A stretch of DNA of 64,000 bases from Pseudoduganella rivuli (GCF_009674485.1 NZ_WKJJ01000010.1:226760-290759), one strand, 5' to 3'. Shown: positions 27,287-37,233, counted from the first letter of the stretch. Notes: generated by a model from the letters alone, not told the origin. Translations and numbers: made by a program.

Positions 27287-28120
27287 ATGGATATCACACT
27301 CGCACTTCAGGCCTTCATCATGGGCCTGGTAGAAGGCTTTACCGAATTTCTGCCCATTTCCTCCACCGGCCACCTGATCCTGGCCGGCAGCCTGCTCAAT
27401 TTTGTGGGCGAAAAAGTCAAAGTATTTGAAATCGTCATCCAGGCCGGCGCGATTGTCGCCGTCATGTGGGAATACCGCGTACGTATCGCCACCGTGTTGT
27501 CCGGCATGTTCAGCGACAGCCGCGCGCAGCGCTTCATTTTCAACCTGGTGATCGGCTTCCTGCCGGCCGCCATCCTCGGCTTCCTGTTCAACAAGGCCAT
27601 CAAGGCCAAGCTGTTCGCACCCGTGCCGGTGGCGCTGGCGTTCATCGTTGGCGGCTTCGTGATCCTGTGGGTCGAGAAACGCGCCAAGGACAATCCGCAC
27701 GCGGTACGCGTGCATTCGGTGGACGACATGAGCGCGCTGGACGCCTTCAAGGTCGGCTGCGCGCAGGCGCTGGCGCTGATCCCCGGCACCAGCCGTTCCG
27801 GCGCCACCATCATTGGCGGCATGATGTTCGGCCTGTCGCGCAAGGCGGCCACCGAATTCTCGTTCTTCCTGGCGATTCCGCTGCTGCTGATGGCGACCGC
27901 TTATTCGCTGTTCAAGGAACGCGCGCTGCTGTCGGCCGCCGATTTGCCGATGTTCGGCGTCGGCCTGCTGTCGGCCTTCATTTCCGCCTTTCTGTGCGTG
28001 CGCTGGTTGCTGCGCTATATCAGCTCGCACGACTTTACGATCTTTGCCTGGTACCGTATCGTGTTTGGTCTGGTTGTCATTGCCACCGCCTATTCGGGCA
28101 TGGTTGTCTGGGCTGATTAA
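27287..28120 (+). CDS. uppP: Undecaprenyl-diphosphatase
   Basis: 277 residues from the ATG at 27287; a TTG four codons upstream is less likely. The BacA/UppP motifs are present: MGLVEGFTEFLPISSTGHL near the N-terminus and GTSRSGATIIGGM in the second half, within a multi-span membrane protein. It dephosphorylates undecaprenyl pyrophosphate to recycle the lipid carrier of peptidoglycan synthesis and gives bacitracin tolerance when overproduced. Confidence 0.96.
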   Translation: MDITLALQAFIMGLVEGFTEFLPISSTGHLILAGSLLNFVGEKVKVFEIVIQAGAIVAVMWEYRVRIATVLSGMFSDSRAQRFIFNLVIGFLPAAILGFLFNKAIKAKLFAPVPVALAFIVGGFVILWVEKRAKDNPHAVRVHSVDDMSALDAFKVGCAQALALIPGTSRSGATIIGGMMFGLSRKAATEFSFFLAIPLLLMATAYSLFKERALLSAADLPMFGVGLLSAFISAFLCVRWLLRYISSHDFTIFAWYRIVFGLVVIATAYSGMVVWAD

Positions 28121-28134
28121 TTAAGCTGTCAACA

Positions 28135-29955
28135 ATGAACGATACCGCCGACCGCGCGCTTCACCTGCTGCAAACCGTCTTTGGCTACCCGGAATTCCGC
28201 GGTAACCAGGGCGACATCGTCGAACACGTCGGCAACGGCGGCGATGCGCTGGTGCTGATGCCCACGGGCGGCGGCAAATCGCTGTGCTACCAGATTCCCG
28301 CGCTGGTGCGCGACGGCGTCGGCGTCGTCGTCTCGCCGCTGATCGCGCTGATGCAGGACCAGGTCGACGCGCTGGAAGAAGTGGGCGTGCGCGCCGCCTT
28401 CCTGAACTCGACCCAGACTTTTGAAGAAACCAGCCGCATCGAGCGGCTGGTGCGCACCGGCCAGCTCGACCTCGTGTACGTGGCGCCGGAGCGCCTCATG
28501 ACGCAGCGCTGCTTCGATTTGTTCCAGGATTCGAAGATCGCGCTGTTCGCGATCGACGAGGCGCACTGCGTCTCGCAATGGGGCCACGACTTCCGGCCCG
28601 AATACATCAAGCTGTCGGTACTGCACGAGCACTTCCCCGACGTGCCGCGCATTGCGCTCACGGCCACCGCCGACCAGCAAACCCGCGCGGAAATCGTGCA
28701 CCGGCTGGCGCTCGACAATGCGCGCCAGTTCGTGTCGTCATTCGACCGCCCCAACATCCGCTACCAGATCGTCGAAAAGGCCAACGGCCGCAAGCAACTG
28801 CTGGACTACATCACGGCGGAACACCAGGGCGATTCCGGCATCGTGTATTGCCTGTCACGCAAGAAGGTGGAAGAAACCGCGGAATTCCTGGTCGAACACG
28901 GCATCAAGGCGCTGCCGTACCACGCCGGCATGGAGCATGCGAAGCGGGCCAACAACCAGGCCCGCTTCCTGCGCGAAGACAATATCGTCATGGTGGCCAC
29001 CATCGCCTTCGGCATGGGGATCGACAAGCCGGACGTGCGCTTTGTCTGCCACCTGGACCTCCCGAAAAGCATCGAAGGCTATTACCAGGAAACCGGCCGC
29101 GCGGGCCGCGACGGCATGCCCGCCAGCGCGTGGATGGCTTACGGCTTGCAGGACGTGGTCTTGCAGCGCCGGATGATCGATGAATCCGAAGCGGATGAAA
29201 ATTTCAAGCGCGTGCTGAGCATGAAGCTCGACGCCATGCTGGGCCTGTGCGAAACGCTCAGCTGCCGCCGCATGCGCCTGCTCGAATACTTTGGCGAGCC
29301 GGCCACGCCGTGCGGCAATTGCGACACGTGCCTGATTCCGCCCGTCTCGTTTGACGGCACCGTGCAGGTGCAAAAACTGTTGTCAGCGATCTACCGCGTC
29401 GACCAGCGCTTTGCCGCCGGCCACGTGGTCGATGTCTTGCGTGGCGTGGACAGCGAACGGGTGCAGACGTGGCACCACAACAAGCTGTCCGTGTTCGGCA
29501 TCGGCGCCGACATTTCGGAACAGGAATGGCGCGCCATCCTGCGCCAGGTGATCGCGCTGGGCCTGGTGACAGTCGATCACGAACAATACAGTTCGCTGAA
29601 GCTGACGGATGCCGCGCGCCCCGTGCTGAAGGGCGAACACAAGGTGCGCCTGCGCCAGTACCAGAAGCCCGTGAAGCACAAGCGCACGTCGGCGTCGTCG
29701 GCGCGCGATTACGTGGAAACCGCGCTGTCGTCCGGCGAGCAGGCCATCTTTGAAAAATTGCGCTGGTGGCGCCAGGGCACGGCGCGCGAACACGGCGTGC
29801 CGGCGTACACGATCTTCCACGATGCGACCCTGCGAGAAATCGCGAAAATCCAGCCGTCCACATTGGGCGAACTGCGCGGCATCAGCGGCGTCGGCGAGAA
29901 AAAACTGGTGTCGTACGGCGACCAGATCATCGCCATCGTGGCAGAAATGGCCTGA
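28135..29955 (+). CDS. recQ: ATP-dependent DNA helicase RecQ
   Basis: 606 residues: helicase motifs FRGNQGDIV (motif 0), PTGGGKSLCYQ (Walker A), DEAHC (Walker B), TATA, GIDKPDVRFVCH, and ETGRAGRDG (motif VI). Then a RecQ zinc-binding region (CRRMRLLEYFGE, CGNCDTC), RQC winged helix, and a C-terminal HRDC domain (EKLRWWRQGTAREHGVPAYTIF). It acts as a 3'-5' helicase in recombination and fork repair. Start 14 bp after uppP. Confidence 0.96.
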   Translation: MNDTADRALHLLQTVFGYPEFRGNQGDIVEHVGNGGDALVLMPTGGGKSLCYQIPALVRDGVGVVVSPLIALMQDQVDALEEVGVRAAFLNSTQTFEETSRIERLVRTGQLDLVYVAPERLMTQRCFDLFQDSKIALFAIDEAHCVSQWGHDFRPEYIKLSVLHEHFPDVPRIALTATADQQTRAEIVHRLALDNARQFVSSFDRPNIRYQIVEKANGRKQLLDYITAEHQGDSGIVYCLSRKKVEETAEFLVEHGIKALPYHAGMEHAKRANNQARFLREDNIVMVATIAFGMGIDKPDVRFVCHLDLPKSIEGYYQETGRAGRDGMPASAWMAYGLQDVVLQRRMIDESEADENFKRVLSMKLDAMLGLCETLSCRRMRLLEYFGEPATPCGNCDTCLIPPVSFDGTVQVQKLLSAIYRVDQRFAAGHVVDVLRGVDSERVQTWHHNKLSVFGIGADISEQEWRAILRQVIALGLVTVDHEQYSSLKLTDAARPVLKGEHKVRLRQYQKPVKHKRTSASSARDYVETALSSGEQAIFEKLRWWRQGTAREHGVPAYTIFHDATLREIAKIQPSTLGELRGISGVGEKKLVSYGDQIIAIVAEMA

Positions 29956-29975
29956 TCCCGGCGAATAAAGCAGCC

Positions 29976-30033
29976 CCGGGACCATCGATCTGGTGTCCCG
30001 GCGTCTGCGTAGGGCGGGTTCTACGAACCCGCC
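29976..30033. repeat. Two adjacent hairpins between recQ and araC-type gene
   Basis: CCGGGAC/GTCCCGG (29976-30001, 12-nt loop) is followed by GGCGGGTT-CTACG-AACCCGCC (30013-30033). The second element, in a GTAGGGCGGGTT context, has the look of dispersed intergenic repeats in GC-rich proteobacteria. The genes are convergent, so the pair may also serve as a bidirectional terminator, though T-runs are lacking. Confidence 0.5.
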
Positions 30034-30113
30034 ATGCATGCGTCAACGCGACGCGAGCACGGCGGCTTTGTAAAAGCCTCCCTACGGGTTATGCCGCGCC
30101 ATACGAATCGGAA

Positions 30114-31031
30114 TCAGGCCAGCGCCAGCCGGTATTTGCCCGGCGGCGCGCCCACCGCGGCCTTGAAGCGGTGGCTGAAATGGCTCAAGTCCGCATAGCC
30201 GCACAAATCCGCCACCTGTTGCAGCGGCATCGACGTTTCCTTCAGCAGCGCCCGGGCACGGTCCAGGCGGCGCTGCGCCACCCACGCTGACGGCGGCATG
30301 CCGAACGATACGCGGAACATGCGCGCCAGGTGGAATTCCGACAAACACGCGATGTGCGCCAGTTCACCGAGGGTGATGGGCCGCGCCAGGTTGGCGTCGA
30401 TGTAATCGGCCAGCCGGCGCCGCACGGCGGGCGACAAGCCGCCCCGCAAGCGCGCGCCGGGATCCGTCATCGCCTGCGACTGCAGCAATTCCGACAACGC
30501 CGCATGGGTGACTTCATTGACGCGCAACAGCGCATCCGCGCCCTGCCACGGTGTCGCCACCAGTTGCTCGCACAGCGCCAGCAGGCGCGGATGTTCAAAG
30601 TACGTGCGGTCCGCCAGCGTCAGTTCACGCGGCTCACGGTCCAGTTCCAGCACGGCGCGGCTGGTGAAGTGTTCCGGCATGAAGTACACGTGCAACAGGC
30701 GCAGGTTCCCCCGCACCATCCACGACGATTCATGCCAGTCAGGCAATGTGCACAGCCGGTTCGGGCCGCCGTACAAGCCCGGCGTTCCATTGCGCTCGGT
30801 ACGGTACCCGCCGCCCAGGTAACAGGAAAACGTGTGGTGGCCCGGCTGCGTATAAACGGTTTCCGCTTCGACCGTCTCGCGCTGCCAGATCGCCGCCGCC
30901 AGGCCATCGCCCAGCCATGCGAAGCGCTCCAGGGTCGCGTCCGTATTGCACATGGTGTTGAACACCGCGTGTGAAATCACGTCCGCACCCGGCGCGAAGG
31001 AAGCGGCAGCAGAGGGGGAAAAAGTGGCCAT
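30114..31031 (-). CDS. AraC-family transcriptional regulator
   Basis: 305 residues. A cupin-like N-terminal sensing region (about 40-150) is followed by the double helix-turn-helix of AraC/XylS regulators at about 210-303: PITLGELAHIACLSEFHLARMF and MPLQQVADLCGYADLSHFSHRFKAAVGAPPGKYR, the latter containing the family signature. It is divergent from a DMT exporter gene (172 bp apart), which is its likely target. Confidence 0.92.
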   Translation of the reverse strand: MATFSPSAAASFAPGADVISHAVFNTMCNTDATLERFAWLGDGLAAAIWQRETVEAETVYTQPGHHTFSCYLGGGYRTERNGTPGLYGGPNRLCTLPDWHESSWMVRGNLRLLHVYFMPEHFTSRAVLELDREPRELTLADRTYFEHPRLLALCEQLVATPWQGADALLRVNEVTHAALSELLQSQAMTDPGARLRGGLSPAVRRRLADYIDANLARPITLGELAHIACLSEFHLARMFRVSFGMPPSAWVAQRRLDRARALLKETSMPLQQVADLCGYADLSHFSHRFKAAVGAPPGKYRLALA

Positions 31032-31203
31032 GCAGCCAGTCTAGCATCCGCCGGACGCGCTTGCCGACGACGGCGAAAAAGTGCGCAAGATCAGACAATC
31101 GGTCCCGTTCAGACCACATAACAGGCTGCATTTGCGCAATCCCAGACAACTCCAACCGCCCCGGTCCGGGCACGATGTCACCATCGAACCAAGGAGCTTC
31201 ATC

Positions 31204-32103
31204 ATGAACGCCTTTCTCTACCTGCTGACTGTCCTGATCTGGGGCACCACCTGGATAGCCATCAAATTCCAGCTGGGCGCCGTGCCGGCCCCCGTCTCCA
31301 TCGCCTACCGCTTCTGGCTGGCCGCGGCCGTGCTGCTGATCGTCCTGAACCTGCTGCGCAAGCCCCTGTGGCCGCCGCGCGCCGCGTGGCGCTACTTGCT
31401 GGCGCAGGGCCTGGCGCTGTTTTGCTGCAATTTCCTGTGCTTTTATTACGCCAGCCAATGGGTGCCCAGCGGCCTGGTGGCCGTGGTGTTTTCCACCGCG
31501 CCCATCCTGAACGCATTGAATGGCCGCCTGTTCCTGGGCCGCGCCATCAAGTCGCAAGTGGTGGCGGGCGCGCTGCTGGGTTTATCCGGCATCGCACTGC
31601 TGTTCCTGCCGCAAATGCAGGGCCACTGGAATGACAGCGGCATGCTGGCCGGCCTGGCGCTGGCGCTCTTGGGCACCCTGTGCTTTTCTACGGGGAATTT
31701 GCTGTCGAGCCGCATGCAGGCGCTGGGCCTGACGCCGTGGATGACCAACAGCTGGGCCATGCTGATCGGCGCGTCCATCCTCACGTGCGGGTCGCTGGTG
31801 CTGGGCATGCCGTTCACGTTCGAGCCGACGCCCCGCTACGTGGGATCGCTGCTGTACCTGGCCATCCCCGGTTCCGTGATCGCGTTCACCGCCTACCTGT
31901 TGCTGGTGGGCCGCATCGGGCCGGACCGCGCGGCCTATTCCACAGTATTATTCCCCATCGTGGCGCTGACCGTGTCCACGGTATTCGAAGGCTACCACTG
32001 GAGCGCCGCCGCATTCGGCGGGCTGGCGCTGGTCCTGGCAGGCAACCTGCTGGCCTTCATGCCAGGCCTGCGCTGGCCCCTCAACAAACCCGCACTGGAA
32101 TAA
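31204..32103 (+). CDS. EamA/DMT-family exporter
   Basis: 299 residues from the ATG at 31204 with AAGGAG upstream. Two EamA repeats with about ten membrane spans: first VLIWGTTWIAIKFQLG...ALNGRLFLGR, second LLSSRMQALGLTPWMTNSWAM...PIVALTVSTVFEGYHWS. Members export metabolites, often amino acids or toxic compounds. It is divergent from an AraC-type regulator and followed 4 bp later by an exported amidohydrolase, so uptake/export coupled to hydrolysis is possible. Confidence 0.9.
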   Translation: MNAFLYLLTVLIWGTTWIAIKFQLGAVPAPVSIAYRFWLAAAVLLIVLNLLRKPLWPPRAAWRYLLAQGLALFCCNFLCFYYASQWVPSGLVAVVFSTAPILNALNGRLFLGRAIKSQVVAGALLGLSGIALLFLPQMQGHWNDSGMLAGLALALLGTLCFSTGNLLSSRMQALGLTPWMTNSWAMLIGASILTCGSLVLGMPFTFEPTPRYVGSLLYLAIPGSVIAFTAYLLLVGRIGPDRAAYSTVLFPIVALTVSTVFEGYHWSAAAFGGLALVLAGNLLAFMPGLRWPLNKPALE

Positions 32104-32107
32104 AGAC

Positions 32108-33874
32108 ATGCACATGACCGCCGGCAGGACTTTCGCCTTCATCGCTTCTCTCCTGCCGGCCGTGCTGTCGGCGGCGCCCGTCGCCGATACCGTGTACCGC
32201 AACGGCTATGTCTACACCATCGACGCCCAGGACAGCGTGCACCAGGCGCTGGCCGTGCGCGCCGGCCGCATTGCCTATGTCGGCGACGACGACGGCGTGC
32301 AGGAACTCATCGGCAGCCGCACCCGCGTGATCGACCTGCAGGGCCGCATGCTGATGCCGGGCCTGGTCGATGGCCACATGCATCCGCAATCGGGCGGCTC
32401 CCGGCTGCTCAATTGCAGCCTCGATTACCAGCGCCTGACGGTGCCGCAATTCCAGGCCCGCATCCAGGCTTGCCTGGACCAGGAAAAGGACGACCCGAAA
32501 CGGTGGCTGATCGTCGTCAACTGGTTCCAGCAGGGGATGCAGCCGGAAAATGTGGACATGACCCGCGCCGCGCTCGATGCTTTGAAAACCACGCGCCCCA
32601 TCGTCGTACGCTCATCGTTTGGCCACTCGGTCCTGCTCAACTCCAAAGGCATGCAGCTGGCCAAAGTCACGCGCGACGCCAAGGCGCCGCCCGGCGGCAA
32701 GATTGCACGCGATGCGCAGGGCGAACCCACCGGCATCCTGGAAGATGCTGCGCAGGACATGGCGATGGATTTGCTGCCGCCGTTGACGCCGAAAGAAAAC
32801 CTCGCCGCCACCAGGGCCGCGCTGGACGCCATGCGGCGCCAGGGCGTCACCACCTTCCTCGATGCGTTTACCGATCCGGAAACCCTGACCGCGTACCGGC
32901 AAGTGCAGCGCGCCGGCAAACTGACGGCGCGCGCGCATTTCGCCGTGCTGATCGACCACGACAAGGACGCGCCGGGCAAACGGGTGGCGGCGGCCGTGAA
33001 GCTGGCCAGACAATTCGACCAGGGAGATATCCGCCCCGCGCCGTCGATGCAGGTGCGCCATGCCAAGCTGTTCATGGATGGCGTGATTTCCGCCCCGGCC
33101 TTCACGGGTACGATGCTGGAACCGTACTGGATCAACCGCGGCACGGCCGAACAGCCGGACTGGGGGCCGGGCAGCGACAAGGGGCCGGACAGTTACTTCA
33201 GCCCCGCGCTGCTGCGCGCCACACTGCATGCGCTGGCCAGGGCCAAACTCGATCCGCACATCCATACCGACGGCGACCGCGCCGTGCGCGACACGCTCGA
33301 CGCGTTGCAGGACGTGCGTGCGACAAAGGCGGGCAAGGCGCTGCGTCCCGCGCTGGCGCACGGTGAAATCATCGATCCGGCCGACTATCCCCGTTTCGCC
33401 CAGCTCGACGCGACGCCCGTGCTGTCATTCCAGTGGGCCAAGCCGGCACCGGACACGGTGGGGGCGCTGAAGGATTACATGGGTCCGAAACGCTATGCGA
33501 CGGTCGAACCGCAAGCGGTGTTGCAGGCGGCGGGCGCGCGGGTGGCGTTCGGCAGCGACTGGCCCGTCGATCCGCTGGACCAGTGGTTTGCGCTGAAAGT
33601 CGCCGTCACCCGCATGGCGGCGCCGGATGCAGGGGCGGAATATGCCGGCCGTTTGACGCAGCAGCCCGGCATGTCCGTGGCGGATGCCTTGCGCGCCATG
33701 ACCATCAACGCCGCCTATACGCTGCGCATGGAAAAACAGGTTGGGTCGCTGGAAGTGGGCAAGCTGGCCGACATGATCGTGCTGGACCGGAACGTGTTCG
33801 ACATTCCGGCCGACGAGCTGGCCAATGTGAAGGTGGAACAGACGGTGGTGGGAGGACGCACCGTCTGGCCGTAA
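32108..33874 (+). CDS. Exported metal-dependent amidohydrolase (YtcJ-like)
   Basis: 588 residues with an N-terminal signal-like segment (TFAFIASLLPAVLSAAPVA). Amidohydrolase-3 family landmarks: composite beta domain (DTVYRNGYVYTID), metal site DGHMHPQ, HTDGDRAV (His), HGEIIDP, the late Asp in FGSDWPVDPLD, and KLADMIVLDRN. YtcJ-like enzymes are zinc hydrolases of amides or N-acyl compounds; the substrate is unknown. Probably co-transcribed with the DMT exporter (4-bp gap). Confidence 0.9.
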   Translation: MHMTAGRTFAFIASLLPAVLSAAPVADTVYRNGYVYTIDAQDSVHQALAVRAGRIAYVGDDDGVQELIGSRTRVIDLQGRMLMPGLVDGHMHPQSGGSRLLNCSLDYQRLTVPQFQARIQACLDQEKDDPKRWLIVVNWFQQGMQPENVDMTRAALDALKTTRPIVVRSSFGHSVLLNSKGMQLAKVTRDAKAPPGGKIARDAQGEPTGILEDAAQDMAMDLLPPLTPKENLAATRAALDAMRRQGVTTFLDAFTDPETLTAYRQVQRAGKLTARAHFAVLIDHDKDAPGKRVAAAVKLARQFDQGDIRPAPSMQVRHAKLFMDGVISAPAFTGTMLEPYWINRGTAEQPDWGPGSDKGPDSYFSPALLRATLHALARAKLDPHIHTDGDRAVRDTLDALQDVRATKAGKALRPALAHGEIIDPADYPRFAQLDATPVLSFQWAKPAPDTVGALKDYMGPKRYATVEPQAVLQAAGARVAFGSDWPVDPLDQWFALKVAVTRMAAPDAGAEYAGRLTQQPGMSVADALRAMTINAAYTLRMEKQVGSLEVGKLADMIVLDRNVFDIPADELANVKVEQTVVGGRTVWP

Positions 33875-33877
33875 GGC

Positions 33878-34609
33878 TTACTTCTTGGTGAACACCAGAT
33901 CCCACACGCCGTGGCCCAGCTTCAGGCCGCGGTTTTCAAACTTGGTCAGCGGGCGATAGGCAGGTTGCGGCGCGTAGCCGTCCGCCGTGTTTTGCAAGCC
34001 TGGCTCAAGCCCCAGCACTTCCAGCATTTGCACGGCATAGTCTTCCCAGTCCGTCGCGCAATGGATGTAGCCGCCCGGCGCCAGCTTTTGCACCAGGTGC
34101 TTGACGAACGGCGCCTGGATCAGGCGGCGCTTGTTGTGGCGCGCCTTGTGCCACGGGTCCGGGAAGAAGATGTGTACGCCGGCCAGCGAATTATCGGCAA
34201 TCATGAAGTTCAGCACTTCGACCGCGTCATGCTGGATGATGCGCAGGTTGGACAGGTTCTGTTCGCCGATCAGTTTCAGCAGGCTGCCCACGCCGGGCGT
34301 GTGCACTTCGACGCCGATGAAATCCTTGTCCGGCATGGCGGCGGCGATGTGCGCCGTGGTGCCGCCCATGCCAAAACCGATTTCCAGGATCACCGGCGCC
34401 TTGCGGCCGAATACCTGCTCGTAATCCAGCGGCGCTTTTTCATAATTGACAAGGAATTGCGGTCCCTGCTCTTCCAGCGCACGCGCCTGTCCGGTCGACA
34501 GGCGGCCGGCGCGCGTGACGAAACTGCGGATGCGGTGCTCGGTCGGGTCATACAGCATGCCGCGCACGGGGCTGGTGTTCGGCTTGTTATCAGGCGTATC
34601 AGAAGACAT
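33878..34609 (-). CDS. trmB: tRNA (guanine46-N7)-methyltransferase
   Basis: 243 residues from the ATG at 34609. It has the TrmB pattern: RIRSFVTRAGRLSTGQ, SAM-binding EIGFGMGGTT, DFIGVEVHTPGVG, catalytic FFPDPWHKARHNKRRLI, and TKFENRGLKLGHGVWDL. It methylates G46 in the variable loop of tRNAs. It is convergent with the amidohydrolase gene. Confidence 0.96.
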   Translation of the reverse strand: MSSDTPDNKPNTSPVRGMLYDPTEHRIRSFVTRAGRLSTGQARALEEQGPQFLVNYEKAPLDYEQVFGRKAPVILEIGFGMGGTTAHIAAAMPDKDFIGVEVHTPGVGSLLKLIGEQNLSNLRIIQHDAVEVLNFMIADNSLAGVHIFFPDPWHKARHNKRRLIQAPFVKHLVQKLAPGGYIHCATDWEDYAVQMLEVLGLEPGLQNTADGYAPQPAYRPLTKFENRGLKLGHGVWDLVFTKK

Positions 34610-34724
34610 GGATGTGCATAAAAATCGGAGACAATCCACAATTATACGTCCGTTGCCACGTAGTTAGTCTCCCGCTCCGCCGGCCTGCGATAATAGCGGC
34701 CTCGTTATCACCACCGCACTCCCT

Positions 34725-35234
34725 ATGATCGATGCACTGTTGCTGGCCGCGATGGCCCTGTCGCTGGCCGCCATGGCCTGGCTGCTGAAAGGCGGCTTCC
34801 GCCCGCCCGCGCCGCCGCCATCCGCGCTGAAAGATACGCGCACCTATACCCCGCCGGCGCCGCCTGAACCGGCTGCGCACTGGTCGGACAATGGCCGCAT
34901 GCAGACGGAAGTCGTGGCCGAATCCCGCTATGCTGAAACCGTGCGCGAACTGGCCGGCCCGCATGGTGACGATGGCGCCGATACCCGCCTGCGGGCCGTG
35001 CTGATGGTCGATCACGCCAATCCCTATGACGACAAGCCGGTCGCCGTATTTATCGGCGGGCGCATGGTGGGCTACCTGGCGCCGAAGGATGCGCAGGGAT
35101 TCCGCGAGCAGCAGGTACGCCAGGACATCGCGGGACAGGCCGTGTCGTGCGACGCCGCCATCCGCGGCGGCAAATCGTGGAACGGCAAGCGCCTGGCCTA
35201 TGCCGTGTGGCTCGACATCGAGCCGCAGCGCTGA
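34725..35234 (+). CDS. Membrane-anchored protein with HIRAN-like domain
   Basis: 169 residues: an N-terminal membrane span (LLLAAMALSLAAMAWLL), a proline-rich linker (about 25-50), and a globular part (VVAESRYAETVRELAGP...DHANPYDDKPVAVFIGGRMVGYLAPKDA...CDAAIRGG...VWLDI). The NPYDDKPVAV-GGRMVGYL pattern resembles HIRAN domains (single-stranded DNA-end binding) or related modules. Resemblance is from memory, and function is not assigned. Confidence 0.6.
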   Translation: MIDALLLAAMALSLAAMAWLLKGGFRPPAPPPSALKDTRTYTPPAPPEPAAHWSDNGRMQTEVVAESRYAETVRELAGPHGDDGADTRLRAVLMVDHANPYDDKPVAVFIGGRMVGYLAPKDAQGFREQQVRQDIAGQAVSCDAAIRGGKSWNGKRLAYAVWLDIEPQR

Positions 35235-35277
35235 TTATCGTTGCACTGGATTGTCATCCTGACCTTCAGTTCGTTCA

Positions 35278-35308
35278 CGGCCCGCCGATAAGGACAGCAG
35301 GCGGGCCG
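35278..35308. terminator. GC-rich inverted repeat, possible terminator
   Basis: CGGCCCGCC (35278-35286) and GGCGGGCCG (35300-35308) form a perfect 9-bp stem with a 13-nt loop downstream of the HIRAN-like gene. No T-run follows; TATAAT at 35314-35319 immediately after could be the -10 of the next gene's promoter, though no clear -35 is visible. Confidence 0.5.
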
Positions 35309-35379
35309 ATTCGTATAATGTCCAAATCCCCGTAAGCTGCATGGACGTGCCATGACGGCGCCGTTTTCATGGAGCGAGT

Positions 35380-36861
35380 ATGACCACCGTCGCAATCAAC
35401 TTTTCCCAGGCGACCATCGATGCACTGGCGGCGCAGCGCGCCGGCCTTCCCACCGCGCCCACCCTGGGCAAGGTGTTCGACCAGGTGATCCAGGCCGGCT
35501 ACAAATTCTCCGCCGATCACTATTACTACAGCGATATCCTGCTGGAGGCGCCGGAAAGCTGGGTGACGTATCCGGACGGCGCCTACCAGTACCTGTATGG
35601 CGTGACGAAGACGGGCAGCACCGCCGGTACGATTACCGCCACCAAGCTGGAAGATTACGTACCGGACGCGTACAAGCTGGTCTACGAAGGCCAGGTCAAG
35701 TTCGGATTCACGAATACCCCCGGCAGCGGCATTGTGCTCAGCAACGACGGCGGCGCCATCAACCGCGTCACGCTGGAATCGCACCTGCCTGCCGATAATG
35801 CGCAATATGACAAGGTGTTCGGCAACACCACGATCGTGCTACAAGGCGCCCTGTCGAGCGACAATGCCGTCCAGTTCAACAGTACCGTCACCGCCGTCAA
35901 CATCAGCGCGGAAAACGTGCTGGCGTCGACCGCCATCGCGGGAACGATCAACGTGTCAGGCAATACCGTCGATGTCGGCCTGGGCACGTCCAGCGCCACC
36001 CTGAGCGGCACCGTGACGTCGCTGAAGCAAACCTATGCCGACGGCAGCACCTTCACCATCAGCAGCCCGCTGGCTGCCGCCAGTGCGATGGCGCTGGACG
36101 ACCGCATTCTGTCGGACAGCACGTATTTCACGGGCAACGACACCATCAGTGTCACCATGCCGGCAACCTTGTCCAGCGCCTATGCCGTCAACGGCGGCGA
36201 CGGCGACGACCGTATCACCCTTACCGGCGGCGGCGGCATGCTGTCCGCCAATGGCGGCAATGGCAACGACACCATCGTGCTGGGCGACCATGGCCATACG
36301 GTGAAGGGTGGCGCGGGCATGGACAGCGCGGTATTCAGCGGCGCGCGGGCAACGTACAAGGTGACGGCCAGCACCACGGCCACCGGCGACAGCACCGTTG
36401 CCGCCATCGGCGGCGCGGCCGATACGCTGTCCGGCATCGAGCGCATCCAGTTTGACAACGCCAACGTGGCGCTGGACATCACCGGCAATGCCGGCCAGGC
36501 ATACCGTCTGTACCAGGCCGCGTTCAACCGCACACCCGACCTGGGCGGCCTCGGTTACTGGATCAAGCAGATGGACAACGGCATGAGCATCCTGGACATG
36601 GCGGCCAACTTCACGCATGCGCCGGAATTCGCCACGCTGTATGGCGCCAATCCGTCGAACGCGGAACTGGTCAACAACTTCTACCACAATGCACTGCACC
36701 GCGACGCGGAACCGGCCGGCTTTGCCTACTGGCTCGATGTACTGGACCGCAAACTGGTGACGGCGGTGGAAATGCTGGCCATGTTCAGCGAAAGCGCGGA
36801 AAACCAGGCGTCCGTGCAGCCGGTGATCATCGCCGGCATCGCGTATACGCCCTATGGCTGA
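35380..36861 (+). CDS. Large secreted-type protein with RTX-like repeats and DUF4214 repeats
   Basis: 493 residues with no classical signal peptide. An N-terminal region of about 140 residues is followed by a beta-rich part (about 150-250), calcium-binding nonapeptide-like repeats (GGDGDDRITL, GGNGNDTIVL, KGGAGMD), and two DUF4214 units (YRLYQAAFNRTPDLGGLGYWI and YHNALHRDAEPAGFAYWLDVL). The combination is typical of Oxalobacteraceae type-I-secreted surface or S-layer-associated proteins. A secretion system is not visible nearby. Function unknown. Confidence 0.78.
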   Translation: MTTVAINFSQATIDALAAQRAGLPTAPTLGKVFDQVIQAGYKFSADHYYYSDILLEAPESWVTYPDGAYQYLYGVTKTGSTAGTITATKLEDYVPDAYKLVYEGQVKFGFTNTPGSGIVLSNDGGAINRVTLESHLPADNAQYDKVFGNTTIVLQGALSSDNAVQFNSTVTAVNISAENVLASTAIAGTINVSGNTVDVGLGTSSATLSGTVTSLKQTYADGSTFTISSPLAAASAMALDDRILSDSTYFTGNDTISVTMPATLSSAYAVNGGDGDDRITLTGGGGMLSANGGNGNDTIVLGDHGHTVKGGAGMDSAVFSGARATYKVTASTTATGDSTVAAIGGAADTLSGIERIQFDNANVALDITGNAGQAYRLYQAAFNRTPDLGGLGYWIKQMDNGMSILDMAANFTHAPEFATLYGANPSNAELVNNFYHNALHRDAEPAGFAYWLDVLDRKLVTAVEMLAMFSESAENQASVQPVIIAGIAYTPYG

Positions 36862-37020
36862 TGCCGGCGACTGTGGCGTGGCCGCCATCCTGCCCCATTA
36901 ACGCCTTGTAAAGAGTAACTTTACGATAGTAATATCAAAGCGAAAGATTTATTAATCCGGCGCAAGTAAGCAACGCGCTTTGGCCGGATGACCACTTCGT
37001 GCGCTCTGAAGGAGAATCTC

Positions 37021-37233
37021 ATGGCTGGTAATGGGAATAGTCCAAAGTCTTGCAAGCGCACCGATCAGCGGACGGAAGCCATCGTCCAGCATGCGATCGC
37101 GCTGATGTCCGTCGCCGGCGTGCAGGAAGCGGCGCGCTACCTGAGGCGCTTCAACGTCGCGCCGGAAACCATACAACGGATCGTGGGGAATGGAAGGCGA
37201 CGTTTGGTGCCGCTGCGGGGCGGCGCGCGCTGA
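37021..37233 (+). CDS. Small conserved-looking basic protein
   Basis: 70 residues from the ATG at 37021 with a strong AAGGAGA ribosome site 6 bases upstream. The N-terminus is charged, and the rest is helical (AIVQHAIALMSVAGVQEAARYLRRFNVAPETIQRIVG). The length, ribosome site and core-like codon use support a real gene. Family not recognised. It is the last gene before the tRNA and island border. Confidence 0.65.
   Translation: MAGNGNSPKSCKRTDQRTEAIVQHAIALMSVAGVQEAARYLRRFNVAPETIQRIVGNGRRRLVPLRGGAR

Noticed and set aside
36952..37176. Minus-strand 74-codon frame overlapping the small gene at 37021
   Set aside because: The plus-strand gene has the strong ribosome site; the minus frame is a shadow.
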